Positions 14,629 through 23,108 of a stretch of 64,000 nucleotides of DNA are shown here, one piece after another. The notes below the pieces were generated by a model, which made no database searches, had not been told where the DNA came from, and saw only the letters and a list, made by a program, of their open reading frames with translations. How positions within the stretch are numbered: the first letter of the stretch is position 1; each line of letters starts with the position of its first letter. The stretch covers positions 372,001 through 436,000 of the forward strand of contig NZ_BBOM01000010.1 in NCBI RefSeq assembly GCF_000974485.1, written 5' to 3'. The stretch comes from Streptomyces sp. NBRC 109706. GTDB lineage: Bacteria > Actinomycetota > Actinomycetes > Streptomycetales > Streptomycetaceae. The position numbers and the translations under genes were made by a program.

Positions 14629-16410
14629 GTGGCCGTCATCCCACCGATCCCGGCCCAGCCCCCTCGGATACCCGGCCAGGACCCGGCGCCCTGGCGTCGC
14701 TGGGCCCTGTGGGGCGGTGCGGGTCTGCTCGCGGTTCTTCTGCTCTCCCTGCTGCTCGGCGCCCTCGGCGTCTTCCAGAGCGGCCGGATAGCCTCCGGCA
14801 CCACGGTGTTGGGGGTCGATATCGGCGGGCTGTCCCCCGAGGACGCCAGGGCGCGGCTGACGGCCGAGCTGGTCGAGGTGCGGGCGGCCCCGATCCGGGT
14901 GGTGCTCGGCGAGACGGACGAGCCGGTCTACGAGGTGGATCCCGAGGACGCGGGGCTCGTGCTGGACGTCTCCGCCACGGTCGAGTTGGCCGACCGCCCC
15001 GGGCTGTGGGGCCGGGTCTTCGGCGGCGGGGGCGGCGCGATCGATCCGGTGGTGGTCCACCACCGGGAGCAGTCGGGCGAGACGCTCGGCCGGCTGGCCG
15101 AGGAGGCCGACAGCGCCGTCACCGAGGGGGCCGTCGCCTTCGCCGACGGCGAGGTGGTGGTCACCGAGCCGAGCGCCGGCAGCGCCCTGGATGTCGAGCC
15201 CGCCGTCGAACTGCTGCGCACCGGGTACCTCAACGAGGAGATCCAGCCCGTGCGGCTGCCCGTCTCCCAGGCCCAGCCGCTGGTCGACGAGGAGGAGGTG
15301 GCCCGCGCCGTCCGGGAGTTCGCCGAGCCCGCCATGTCGGGCCCGGTGACGCTGCGCACCGAGGACGGCACGGCGCAGCTCTCCCTCTCCCCCGATCTGC
15401 TGAGCGACCATCTGCGGCTGACGGCCGACGACGGGGGTCGGCTGGAACCGGCCCTGGCCGACGACGAGTTGGTCGCGGACGAACGGCTGGCGCCGCAGCT
15501 CGCGGCCGCCACAGAGGAGCCGACGGACGCCACGGTCCGCCTGGAGGGCGGCTCCGTGGTCGCCTCGGGCGGCTCGCCCGGCCGCGAGGTGGCCGCGGAC
15601 GAGTTGGGCGAGGTGGTGCTGCCGCTGCTCACCGGCGTCGGCACGGCGGCCAGGACGGGTGTGCTGCCGACCGAGGAGGTCGAGCCGACGCTCACCGCCG
15701 AAACCCTCGACGATCTCGGCCTGGTGGAGGAGGTCTCCAGCTTCACCGTCGAGTTCGAGCCGGCGGCCTACCGGATCACCAACATCGGCCGGGCCGCCGA
15801 GCTGATCAACGGCTCCCTGGTGGAGCCGGACGAGGTCTGGAGCTTCAACGAGCGGGTCGGCGAACGCACCGAGGCCAACGGCTTCGTCGAGGGCGTGATC
15901 ATTCTCGACGACCGCTACCAGACGGCGCAGGGCGGCGGCGTCTCGGCGGTGGCCACCACGATGTTCAACGCGGCCTTCTTCGCCGGCGTCGAGTTCGTCG
16001 AGTACGGCGCGCACTCCTTCTATATCGAGCGCTATCCGGAGGGCCGGGAGGCCACCGTCGCCTGGGGCAGCCTGGACCTGCGCTTCCGCAACGACTCGGG
16101 GAACGCGCTCTATGTGCTGGCCTCGGCCGACGACCACTCGGTGACCATCACCTTCCTGGGCACCAAGCGCTACGACGAGGTCCGCTCCGAGACCGGCCCC
16201 CGGGAGAACGTGGTGGAGCCGGAGCGCCGGGAGAACGACGACGAGGAGTGCGTCCCCCAACCCCCGCTTGAGGGCTTCGACGTGGTCGTCGAGCGGGTCT
16301 TCGTGCGGGGCGGCGACGAGGTGAACCGGCAGCGGTTCGAGACGGCGTACACCCCCAGGAACGAGATCGTCTGTGTGGCGGCCGAAGAGGACGACGAGGG
16401 CGACGACTGA
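14629..16410 (+). CDS. VanW-family cell-envelope protein
   Basis: A 593-residue membrane-anchored protein. A short proline-rich cytoplasmic tail leads to one membrane helix (residues 25-48). Two YoaR-like putative peptidoglycan-binding repeats follow (GTTVLGVDIGGLSPEDARARL marks the first, the second is near residues 210-340). The VanW domain at about 375-510 carries the family pattern NIGRAAELINGSLVEPDEVWSFN (shown here as its core, residues about 384-406) and a G-x(3)-VATT-x-NAAF segment. The GTG at 14629 follows AGGGAG. VanW proteins occur beside vancomycin resistance genes and alone; function is unproven but a cell-wall role is usual. The C-terminus is acidic. Confidence 0.85.
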   Translation: MAVIPPIPAQPPRIPGQDPAPWRRWALWGGAGLLAVLLLSLLLGALGVFQSGRIASGTTVLGVDIGGLSPEDARARLTAELVEVRAAPIRVVLGETDEPVYEVDPEDAGLVLDVSATVELADRPGLWGRVFGGGGGAIDPVVVHHREQSGETLGRLAEEADSAVTEGAVAFADGEVVVTEPSAGSALDVEPAVELLRTGYLNEEIQPVRLPVSQAQPLVDEEEVARAVREFAEPAMSGPVTLRTEDGTAQLSLSPDLLSDHLRLTADDGGRLEPALADDELVADERLAPQLAAATEEPTDATVRLEGGSVVASGGSPGREVAADELGEVVLPLLTGVGTAARTGVLPTEEVEPTLTAETLDDLGLVEEVSSFTVEFEPAAYRITNIGRAAELINGSLVEPDEVWSFNERVGERTEANGFVEGVIILDDRYQTAQGGGVSAVATTMFNAAFFAGVEFVEYGAHSFYIERYPEGREATVAWGSLDLRFRNDSGNALYVLASADDHSVTITFLGTKRYDEVRSETGPRENVVEPERRENDDEECVPQPPLEGFDVVVERVFVRGGDEVNRQRFETAYTPRNEIVCVAAEEDDEGDD

Positions 16411-16417
16411 GCCCCGA

Positions 16418-16442
16418 TGCCGGGCGTCCGATCCGCCCGGCA
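16418..16442. terminator. Bidirectional hairpin terminator, 9-bp stem
   Basis: TGCCGGGCG (16418-16426) pairs with CGCCCGGCA (16434-16442), between the convergent VanW and urtE genes. Confidence 0.7.
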
Positions 16443-16452
16443 CCGCGCGGGG

Positions 16453-17148
16453 TCAGACGCTGAGCGCCTCCCGCACCCGGGCCTGGGCGTTCTCGTCCCC
16501 CTCGCCCGACGACGTGATCCGGCCGGCCTCCAGCACGTGGTAGCGCTGGGCGGCGCGCAGCGCGAAGCCGATGTGCTGCTCGACCAGCAGCACCGACAGC
16601 CCGCCACGGCCCGCGAGCTCCAGGATGGTCCGCTGGATCTCGGCCACCACCGACGGCTGGATGCCCTCGGTCGGCTCGTCCAGCAGCAGCAGCCGGGGGC
16701 GGGTGATCAGCGCCCGGGCGATGGCGAGTTGCTGCCGCTGGCCGCCGGAGAGCAACCCGGCGCGGCGGCCGGCGAGTTCGCGCAGGGCGGGGAAGAGGTC
16801 AAGTGCCTCGTCCAGCGCCTCGGCGCCCCCGCGCCCGCGTCCGTCGGCGACCAGCCGCAGGTTCTCCAGGGCGGTGAGCTGCGGGAAGCTCTGCTGTCCC
16901 TGCGGCACATAGGCGAGCCCCAGGCGCACCCGCCGGTGCGCCGGCAGCCGGGTCACGTCCCGCCCGTCGAACCGCACCCGGCCGGCCGCCGGGCGCAGCA
17001 GGCCGAGCGCGGCGCGCAGCAGGGTGGACTTGCCGGCGCCGTTGTGGCCCAGCACGGCGGCGACGCCGTCCGCCGGCACGGTCAGGCTGACGCCGTGCAG
17101 CACATGGCTTCGGCCGTAGCCGGCGACCAGATCGGTGATCTCCAGCAT
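16453..17148 (-). CDS. urtE: Urea ABC transporter ATPase UrtE
   Basis: A 231-residue LivF-type ATPase. Walker A is GHNGAGKST near residues 34-42, the signature is LSGGQRQQLAIARAL, and Walker B LLLLDEPTEGIQPSVV; the TEGIQPS variant is characteristic of UrtE rather than other LivF proteins. The ATG at 17148 overlaps the urtD stop as ATGA, so the start is secure. It forms the second nucleotide-binding subunit of the urea importer with UrtD on the cytoplasmic face. Confidence 0.93.
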   Translation of the reverse strand: MLEITDLVAGYGRSHVLHGVSLTVPADGVAAVLGHNGAGKSTLLRAALGLLRPAAGRVRFDGRDVTRLPAHRRVRLGLAYVPQGQQSFPQLTALENLRLVADGRGRGGAEALDEALDLFPALRELAGRRAGLLSGGQRQQLAIARALITRPRLLLLDEPTEGIQPSVVAEIQRTILELAGRGGLSVLLVEQHIGFALRAAQRYHVLEAGRITSSGEGDENAQARVREALSV

Positions 17149-17993
17149 CACGACTCCTCGACTCCGGTGGCCGCCACGGCGGTGGTCGACCGGTCGGCGG
17201 GCGGCTCGGTGGACGACGCCTCGGGCGGGTGGCCCAGATAGACCTCCTGGACGCGGGGGTCGGCCCGCACCTCGGCCACCGTTCCCTCGCTGAGCACCCG
17301 CCCGGCGTGCAGCACGGTGACGCTGGCCGCGTAGGCGCGCATGAAGTCCATATCGTGTTCGATCACCACGACCGTGCGGTCGCCGCCGGCCACGGTGCGC
17401 AGCAACTCCCCGGTGGCGTCCCGTTCGTCGTGGCTCATTCCGGCCACCGGCTCGTCCAGGAGCAGCAGTCGGACGTCCTGCACCAGCAGCATCCCGATCT
17501 CCAGCCACTGCTTCTGTCCGTGGGCCAGGGTGCCGGCGGGGCGGTGGGCGTGGGCGGTCAGGCCGACGGTGGTCAGCGCCTCCTCCACGGCCGGCGGGAC
17601 GGTGCGGCGCTGCCGCAGCAGGGTGCCGGGGCGGCGGCGGGCGCCGGCGGCGATGTCGAGGTTCTGCAGGACGGTGAGCTGTTCGAAGACGGTCGCGGTC
17701 TGGAAGGTGCGGCCGATGCCGAGCCGGGCGATCCGGTGGACGGGCCGGCCCAGCAGCTCCCGGCCGCCGAACCGCACCGAGCCGGTGGCCCGGGCCAGTC
17801 CGGTGACGGCGTCCACCAGGGTGGTCTTGCCGGCTCCGTTGGGTCCGATCAGAAACCGCAGGTCGCCGGGGCCGACCGTGAGACTGACGCCGTCCACGGC
17901 GGTGAACCCGTCGAAGGAGACGCGCAGTTCGTCGATGGTCAGGCCGGATGCTCGCGACGGTTTCGGCGGTTGCGGCGGGGGCGCCTCGGTCAT
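17148..17993 (-). CDS. urtD: Urea ABC transporter ATPase UrtD
   Basis: A 281-residue LivG-type ATPase. Walker A GPNGAGKTTLVDAVTG is near residue 50, the signature region is degenerate for LSGGQ (LAHGQKQWLEIGM, as usual in UrtD), and Walker B is LLLLDEPVAGMSHDE, also UrtD-specific. Both ends overlap neighbours by four bases. An N-terminal proline-rich stretch and a C-terminal tail of about 25 residues (after VYLGH) are extra to the conserved domain. It pairs with UrtE to energise urea uptake. Confidence 0.93.
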   Translation of the reverse strand: MTEAPPPQPPKPSRASGLTIDELRVSFDGFTAVDGVSLTVGPGDLRFLIGPNGAGKTTLVDAVTGLARATGSVRFGGRELLGRPVHRIARLGIGRTFQTATVFEQLTVLQNLDIAAGARRRPGTLLRQRRTVPPAVEEALTTVGLTAHAHRPAGTLAHGQKQWLEIGMLLVQDVRLLLLDEPVAGMSHDERDATGELLRTVAGGDRTVVVIEHDMDFMRAYAASVTVLHAGRVLSEGTVAEVRADPRVQEVYLGHPPEASSTEPPADRSTTAVAATGVEES

Positions 17994-19066
17994 GGGGTTC
18001 CTCCCACGGGGCTCGGGCGGCGGCGGGCGACCAGCTGCCGCAGGGAGATCAGTCCGCCGGGCAGGAAGGCCACCACCACGATGAAGAGGCCGGCCTGGAA
18101 GTAGGTCCAGGCGGCGGGGAACTCCTCGGAGAGGGTGGTCTGGGCCCAGGCGACGGCGATGGCGCCCAGGGCGGCGCCCACCAGACTGGCCCGGCCGCCG
18201 ATGGCCGCGCCGATCAGGAACTGGATGGAGGGCACGATGCCGATCAGCGCGGGCGAGATGATCCCCACCGCCGGCACGAACAGCGCCCCGGCGAGACCGG
18301 CCATGCCGGCCGAGACCACATAGGCGGCCAGCTTGACCAGGGCCGGATCGTAGCCGAGGAAGCGCACCCGCTCCTCCGAGTCCCGGACGGCGACCAGCAG
18401 TTCGCCGTAGCGGCTGAGGAACAGCTGACGGGTGAGGAGCATCGTGGCCAGCAGGGTGCCGGCGATGATGAAGTACACCATCCTGCGGTTGATCGGATCG
18501 TGCAGCGCGAAGCCGAAGAACCCCTGGAAGTTGGTCAGCCCGTTGGTGCCGCCGGTGGTGGCCTGCTGGCCGATCAGCAGGATGGCGAACGCGGCGGCGA
18601 GCGCCTGGCTGAGGATGGCGAAGTAGGCGCCCTTGACGCGGCGTCGGAACACCAGGTAGCCGATCAGCGCGGCGACCGCCATGGGCACCAGGAACACCGC
18701 GGCGACCGCGACCACCGGGGACCTGAACGGCTCCCACCACCACGGGAGTTGGTCCGTGGAGCCGTAGAGCAGCATGAAGTCGGGCAGCTGCCCTGGCCCG
18801 GCGTCGGCCAGCTTGAGGTGCATCGCCATGGCATAGCCGCCCAGGCCGAAGAACAGGCCCTGGCCCAGGGTGAGCATGCCGCCGCGCCCCCACGCCAGCG
18901 AGATGCCGACGGCGACCAGCGCGAAGCAGAGGTAACGGGCCAGCTGTTCGAGACGGAAGTCGGAGAGCAGGGCGGGGGCGACGGCGAACAGCAGCACCGC
19001 GCCCAGCGCGTAGCCGGCGGCCAGCCGCCAGCGGGCGGCGAGGCGCCCGTTCGGGTTCTCGATCAT
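17990..19066 (-). CDS. urtC: Urea ABC transporter permease UrtC
   Basis: A 358-residue LivM-type permease with about nine to ten membrane segments. Diagnostic regions are AWGRGGMLTLGQGLFFGLGGYAM (UrtC has GQGLFFGLG), the FRRRVKGAYFAILSQALA stretch and the cytoplasmic EAA-like loop VRDSEERVRFLGYDPALVKL. I use the ATG at 19066, which overlaps the urtB stop, in place of an upstream ATG that would read far into urtB. It forms the membrane channel with UrtB. Confidence 0.93.
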   Translation of the reverse strand: MIENPNGRLAARWRLAAGYALGAVLLFAVAPALLSDFRLEQLARYLCFALVAVGISLAWGRGGMLTLGQGLFFGLGGYAMAMHLKLADAGPGQLPDFMLLYGSTDQLPWWWEPFRSPVVAVAAVFLVPMAVAALIGYLVFRRRVKGAYFAILSQALAAAFAILLIGQQATTGGTNGLTNFQGFFGFALHDPINRRMVYFIIAGTLLATMLLTRQLFLSRYGELLVAVRDSEERVRFLGYDPALVKLAAYVVSAGMAGLAGALFVPAVGIISPALIGIVPSIQFLIGAAIGGRASLVGAALGAIAVAWAQTTLSEEFPAAWTYFQAGLFIVVVAFLPGGLISLRQLVARRRPSPVGGTP

Positions 19067-19959
19067 GCCAGGCTCCGGGTGCGCAGGGTGTAGATGCCTT
19101 GGGGACGCCACTGGAGAAAGGCGACGATGGCGACGAGCACCACGACGCGGGCGAGGCTCACGGTGGTGGAGTACTCCATCACGGCCTGCAGCACGCCCAG
19201 CGCGAAGGCCGCGATGACCGCGCCGCGCAGCTGTCTGATGCCGCCGACCACGATCACCAGGAACGCGTCGATGATGATGTTGGTGCCCATGGTCGGCCCG
19301 ATGGGCCCGACCAGCGTCAACGCGACGCCGGCCAGCCCGGCGAGCCCGGACCCGATGAAGAACGTGATCCGGTCCACCCGACCGGTGGCGATCCCGGACG
19401 CCTCGGCGAGATCGCGGTGTTGCACCACGGCCCGCATCCGCCGCCCCAGCGGGGTCAGCCGCAGCGTGAGGGTCAGCGCCAGCACGGCGGACAGCGCCAG
19501 CGCCAGGATGAACAGCCGGCTGTGCGCCAGCGTCAACGGATGCTCACCGCCGATCAGGGTGATCCGCCCGCTGAGCCAACTCGGCGCCTGGGTGTGGACG
19601 TTGGGCGCGCCGAAGATGTCGCGGGCGAGCTGCTGCAGCATCAGCGACACACCCCAGGTGACCAGCAGGGTGTCCAGCGGCCGGGTGTAGAGGCGCCGGA
19701 TCAGCAGCCATTCGAGAAGCACCCCCATGGCGCCGGCGACCAGGAAGGCGATCGGCAGGGCGAGGAGCAGCGAGGTGCCGGGCGCCTCGACGGACCGCTG
19801 GACGACATAGACGGTGTAGGCGCCGGCCATGATGAACTCGCCGTGCGCCATGTTGATCACGCCCATCTGACCGAAGGTCAGGGACAGGCCCAGGGCGATC
19901 AGCAGCAGCACGGCGCCGATACTGACGCCGGTGAAGGACTGGCTGAGGATGACGGTCAT
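19063..19959 (-). CDS. urtB: Urea ABC transporter permease UrtB
   Basis: A 298-residue LivH-type permease with about eight membrane segments. The N-terminal GLSLTFGQMGVINMAHGEFIM motif is shared by branched-chain amino acid and urea permeases, and the EAA-like loop reads HRDLAEASGIATGRVDRI. It begins three bases after the urtA stop. The order urtA-B-C-D-E and tight spacing make this a complete single-operon urea importer. Confidence 0.93.
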   Translation of the reverse strand: MTVILSQSFTGVSIGAVLLLIALGLSLTFGQMGVINMAHGEFIMAGAYTVYVVQRSVEAPGTSLLLALPIAFLVAGAMGVLLEWLLIRRLYTRPLDTLLVTWGVSLMLQQLARDIFGAPNVHTQAPSWLSGRITLIGGEHPLTLAHSRLFILALALSAVLALTLTLRLTPLGRRMRAVVQHRDLAEASGIATGRVDRITFFIGSGLAGLAGVALTLVGPIGPTMGTNIIIDAFLVIVVGGIRQLRGAVIAAFALGVLQAVMEYSTTVSLARVVVLVAIVAFLQWRPQGIYTLRTRSLA

Positions 19960-19962
19960 GGG

Positions 19963-21210
19963 TCAGGACAGGCCCTCGGCCCAGTCGTACGCGCGCAGGT
20001 AGGGGTCGGGCCTGATGGGTCCCTCGCTGCTCCACACCTCGGTGATCAGTCCGTCGGCGCCGATCTCCCCGATGCGGTTGGTCTTGTGGATGTGCTGGGT
20101 CTCGCCGTCCACCGTGACGGTGCCCTCGGGCGCCTCGAACGTGATCCCGTCGGCCGCCGCGCGGACGTCGGCCACCTCGAAGGAGCCGGCCTCCTCGACC
20201 ATCGCCGCCCACAGGTGGACGGAGGTGTAAGCCGCCTCCATCGGATCGGACGTCGGCCGGTCGGCGCCGTAACGTTCCTGGTAGGCGGCGACAAACGCCT
20301 CGTTGGCCGCGCCCTCGGTGGTCTGGTAGTAGTTCCACGACGTCAGCTGGCCGGCCAGGTTCTCCGCGCCGATGCTGTTGACCTCCTCCTCGGCGATGGA
20401 GACGGAGAGCACCGGCATGGTCTCGGCGGTCAGCCCGGTGGCGGCGTACTCCGAGAAGAAGGAGACATTGCTGTCCCCGTTGAGCGTGTTGAACACGGCG
20501 TCGGCGCCGGAGCGTTCGACCTTGTTGGCGATGGTGGCGAACTCGGTGGAGCCCAGCGGGGCGTAGTCCTCGCCGGAGATCTCGATGCCGTACTCCTCCG
20601 CGTAGGCGCGGATGATCCGGTTGGCGGTGCGCGGGAAGACATAGTCGCTGCCCACCAGGTAGAGCGATTCCACGCCCTGCTCGACCAGGTAGTCGAGGGC
20701 CGGCACGATCTGCTGGTTGGTGGTGGCGCCGGTGTAGAAGATGTTGGGCGACTGCTCCAGGCCCTCGTACTGCACCGGATAGAACAGCAGCGAGTCGTTC
20801 TGCTCGAAGACCGGCAGCACGGCCTTGCGGCTGGCCGAGGTCCAGCAGCCGAACACGGCGGCCACCTGGTCCTGTTGGATCAGCTTCTCCGACTTCTCGG
20901 CGAACGTCGGCCAGTCGGAGGCGCCGTCCTCGCTGATCGGCTCGATCTGCTTGCCCAACACGCCGCCGTCGGCGTTGATCTCGTCGATGGCGAGCAGCAG
21001 CGCGTCGCGGACCGTCACCTCGCTGATGGCCATGGTGCCGGAGAGCGAGTTGAGCAGGCCCACCTTGACGGTGTCGCCCGAGGTGTCGATGGTGGCGGCG
21101 GCGCTGGTGCTCTCCTCGCCCGCTCTGGCTCCGCAGGCGGTGAGCGCGAGGGCGGTCGCGCCGGCGACGGCGATCGCGGCCAGGTGGCGTACCCGGGCTA
21201 TGGCGGGCAT
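19963..21210 (-). CDS. urtA: Urea-binding lipoprotein UrtA
   Basis: A 415-residue type-1 periplasmic-binding-fold protein made as a lipoprotein: a signal peptide with lipobox LTAC, lipidated at Cys26. The mature part matches UrtA: LLNSLSGTMAISEVTVRDA, FGCWTSASRKAVLPVFE, LFYPVQYEGLEQSPN and YTGATTNQQIVPALDYL are its hallmarks. It captures urea outside the membrane and delivers it to UrtBC. The ATG at 21210 is preceded by an almost ideal AAGGAGG. The upstream leader is highly structured and a GlnR-like box lies about 180 bp away, pointing to nitrogen control. Confidence 0.95.
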   Translation of the reverse strand: MPAIARVRHLAAIAVAGATALALTACGARAGEESTSAAATIDTSGDTVKVGLLNSLSGTMAISEVTVRDALLLAIDEINADGGVLGKQIEPISEDGASDWPTFAEKSEKLIQQDQVAAVFGCWTSASRKAVLPVFEQNDSLLFYPVQYEGLEQSPNIFYTGATTNQQIVPALDYLVEQGVESLYLVGSDYVFPRTANRIIRAYAEEYGIEISGEDYAPLGSTEFATIANKVERSGADAVFNTLNGDSNVSFFSEYAATGLTAETMPVLSVSIAEEEVNSIGAENLAGQLTSWNYYQTTEGAANEAFVAAYQERYGADRPTSDPMEAAYTSVHLWAAMVEEAGSFEVADVRAAADGITFEAPEGTVTVDGETQHIHKTNRIGEIGADGLITEVWSSEGPIRPDPYLRAYDWAEGLS

Positions 21211-21223
21211 CTCGTCCTCCTTG

Positions 21224-21300
21224 TCCCCGGCGGCTCCGGGGAGTCTTGTCCCCGGGAACGGGGGGAGGCTTCTCCCCGGTGGACGCGGGGAAGCTTCCCC
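21224..21300 (-). promoter_or_regulatory. urtA leader with alternative hairpins
   Basis: Four self-complementary elements are packed just before the urtA ribosome binding site. TCCCCGG at 21224-21230 and the same heptamer at 21249-21255 can both pair with the single CCGGGGA at 21236-21242, so two hairpins are mutually exclusive. Further out are GGGGAG/CTCCCC (21262-21277) and a 14-bp palindrome (21287-21300). The inner hairpin ends one base from the AAGGAGG, so switching could expose or hide it. Confidence 0.55.
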
Positions 21301-21389
21301 CTGACGACCACGGGGAGGATGAGGGAAACGCCGGGCAACGCCGCCCGACGAGGGCACGCCACAGCTTCAATTCGCCCTATTACCCGGGA

Positions 21390-21405
21390 ATTTCACGACC
21401 GTTAA
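21390..21405 (-). promoter_or_regulatory. GlnR-like box upstream of urtA
   Basis: On the minus strand TTAAC, six bases, GAAAT fits the GlnR pattern gTnAc-n6-GaAAc, and six bases later GTAAT could be a second a-site. GlnR is the global nitrogen regulator of actinomycetes and is known to control urea and ammonium uptake genes, so placement before urtA makes sense. Confidence 0.5.
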
Positions 21406-21424
21406 TACTTCCGTTCGGAAGTAT
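21405..21424. promoter_or_regulatory. Perfect 8-bp inverted repeat between amiC-like gene and urtA
   Basis: ATACTTCC (21405-21412) and GGAAGTAT (21417-21424) flank GTTC. It begins ten bases after the stop of the AmiC-like gene and touches the GlnR-like box. It may be a terminator for the upstream gene, though it lacks a T-run, or an operator for the urt operon. Confidence 0.5.
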
Positions 21425-21433
21425 CACGGTGCC

Positions 21434-22522
21434 TCAGCTCCAGGCGTCCAGGTCGGCGGTGACGGCGAAGTCCAGGCCGTCCGCCTGCGCCAGATAGATG
21501 CGCTGCCGCACATGACGCCCCCTCAGCCGCAGCTCGCCCCGCGCCCCCTGATAGCTCACCTCGGGCGCCACCCCCTCGATCGCCGGCACCGCCACCGAAC
21601 CGGCCCGACCGACCAGCGCGGCCAGTAACAACACGCCCTCGTAGCACGACTCCCCCAACGCGCTGGGCGCCGGCGCCTGCAGACCGAACCTGGCGGTATA
21701 GCGCCCCTGGAAGTCGAGCGTGTCGGCGGTGGCCAGCGCCGCGAAGAAACCACCCGTCGCGCTCAACCCCCTGGTGGCGTCCGGCCCGCTGGCCACCAGC
21801 ATGTTCTCGTCCATCAGGGTGCTCAGCCGCAGGCTGCGCCGGTCAAGACCCGCGGCGGCGAACGCCCGGTTGAACCGCACCGCGTCGCTGCCGACCAGCA
21901 GCATCAGGACGGCGTCCGCCTCGGCGCGCTCGACACGGCGCAGCGCGGCGTCGAAGTCCTCGGTGCCCAACGGCAGATAGTCGGCGCCGACGACCCGGCC
22001 GCCGTCCGCCCTGGCATAGCGTTCGGCGGCCCGCGCGGTACGCCGGGGCCAGATGTAGTCGTTGCCGACCACATACCAGCGCCGCACCCGCAGCTCGGCG
22101 GCGAACAACCGCATCGCGGGACGCAGTTGACCTTCCGGGGTCTCGCTGGTCAGAAAGACGCCCTCGGTGTTCTCCCCGCCCTCGTAGAGCGCCGTATACA
22201 CATAGGGCACCCGCTGGGCGATGCGCGGCGCCACCGCGCGCCGCACCGAGGAGATATGCCACCCCGTCACCCCGTGCACGATTCCCGCCCCGACCAGCGC
22301 CGCCACCTCGTCCGCCACCCGCCCCGGCGGGGCGCCGCCGTCGACCGGCACCAGCCGCAGCGCGCGCCCCAACACCCCGCCGTCCGCGTTGACCTCGTCG
22401 GCGGCCAGCCGCGCGCACAGCTCGCAGGCCGGGCCGAAGATCCCCGCCGGGCCGCTCCTGGGCACCACCAGGGCGACGCCGAGCGCGTCGGCGTCGGGGG
22501 CCAGCCAGTCGCTGTGGGCCAT
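21434..22522 (-). CDS. Cytoplasmic UrtA/AmiC-like ligand-binding protein
   Basis: A 362-residue type-1 periplasmic-binding-fold protein related to UrtA and to AmiC, the amide sensor. Shared landmarks with the urtA product are DEVNADGGVLGRALRLVPVD, VVGNDYIWPRRTARAAERYA and PLGTEDFDAALRRVE. Unlike UrtA it has no signal peptide or lipobox (it starts MAHSDWLAPDADALG), so it should stay in the cytoplasm as a sensor. It lies directly upstream of urtA on the same strand and divergent from a MarR gene. No ANTAR-domain AmiR partner is visible. Residue 299 is a TTA codon, so translation may depend on bldA tRNA. Confidence 0.85.
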   Translation of the reverse strand: MAHSDWLAPDADALGVALVVPRSGPAGIFGPACELCARLAADEVNADGGVLGRALRLVPVDGGAPPGRVADEVAALVGAGIVHGVTGWHISSVRRAVAPRIAQRVPYVYTALYEGGENTEGVFLTSETPEGQLRPAMRLFAAELRVRRWYVVGNDYIWPRRTARAAERYARADGGRVVGADYLPLGTEDFDAALRRVERAEADAVLMLLVGSDAVRFNRAFAAAGLDRRSLRLSTLMDENMLVASGPDATRGLSATGGFFAALATADTLDFQGRYTARFGLQAPAPSALGESCYEGVLLLAALVGRAGSVAVPAIEGVAPEVSYQGARGELRLRGRHVRQRIYLAQADGLDFAVTADLDAWS

Positions 22523-22646
22523 CCGCCCATCATGGCCCCGAGGCGCCCACCCCGCCGGACGCTCCCACCCAGCGAGACGACGCCCGCCCCGGCCCGGCGG
22601 ACGCCGTTTGTACCATGGAGACCAGGACCGCCCCTCAAGGAGTGCG

Positions 22647-23108
22647 ATGCCCTCAACTCCCGCGCCCAGCGCCGACACACCCGAGGATCTGTCCTTCCTG
22701 CTCACCCGGGCGGAACGGCTGGCGGCCCGCAGGCTGCGCGAGGCGCTGGACGAGACGGGCTGCTCGGTCGACGGCTGGCGGGTGCTGGCCCTGCTGGCCG
22801 ACGGGCAGGGCCACGGGATGACGGCCATCGCCGACCGGATGCTGCTCCCGCCGCCCAGCCTCACCCGGCTGATGGACCAGCTGGTGGACGACGGGTTGGT
22901 GCACCGCCGGGTCGATCCCCTGGACCGCCGCCGGGTGTTGGCCGGGCTCACCCCGCACGGCGTGACGGTCCAGGCGGAGCTGGCCCACCGGGTGCGGACG
23001 GCCTGGACCACCCTCCCGACCGACCCGGACGACGCCCTGCTCGCCACCCTCCTGGACCGCCTGATCACCCGCCTCGAACTGCCCGCCGCCACACCGGCGG
23101 TGCGGTGA
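22647..23108 (+). CDS. MarR-family regulator
   Basis: A 153-residue MarR protein with the winged helix at about residues 40-105: LLADGQGHGMTAIADRMLLP, then SLTRLMDQLVDDGLVHRRVD and the DRRRVLAGLTPHG wing. It starts at the ATG at 22647 with AAGGAG seven bases before. It is divergent from the AmiC-like sensor gene, which is a plausible target. Its stop overlaps the GTG of a phosphatase gene, so both are made from one message. Confidence 0.9.
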   Translation: MPSTPAPSADTPEDLSFLLTRAERLAARRLREALDETGCSVDGWRVLALLADGQGHGMTAIADRMLLPPPSLTRLMDQLVDDGLVHRRVDPLDRRRVLAGLTPHGVTVQAELAHRVRTAWTTLPTDPDDALLATLLDRLITRLELPAATPAVR

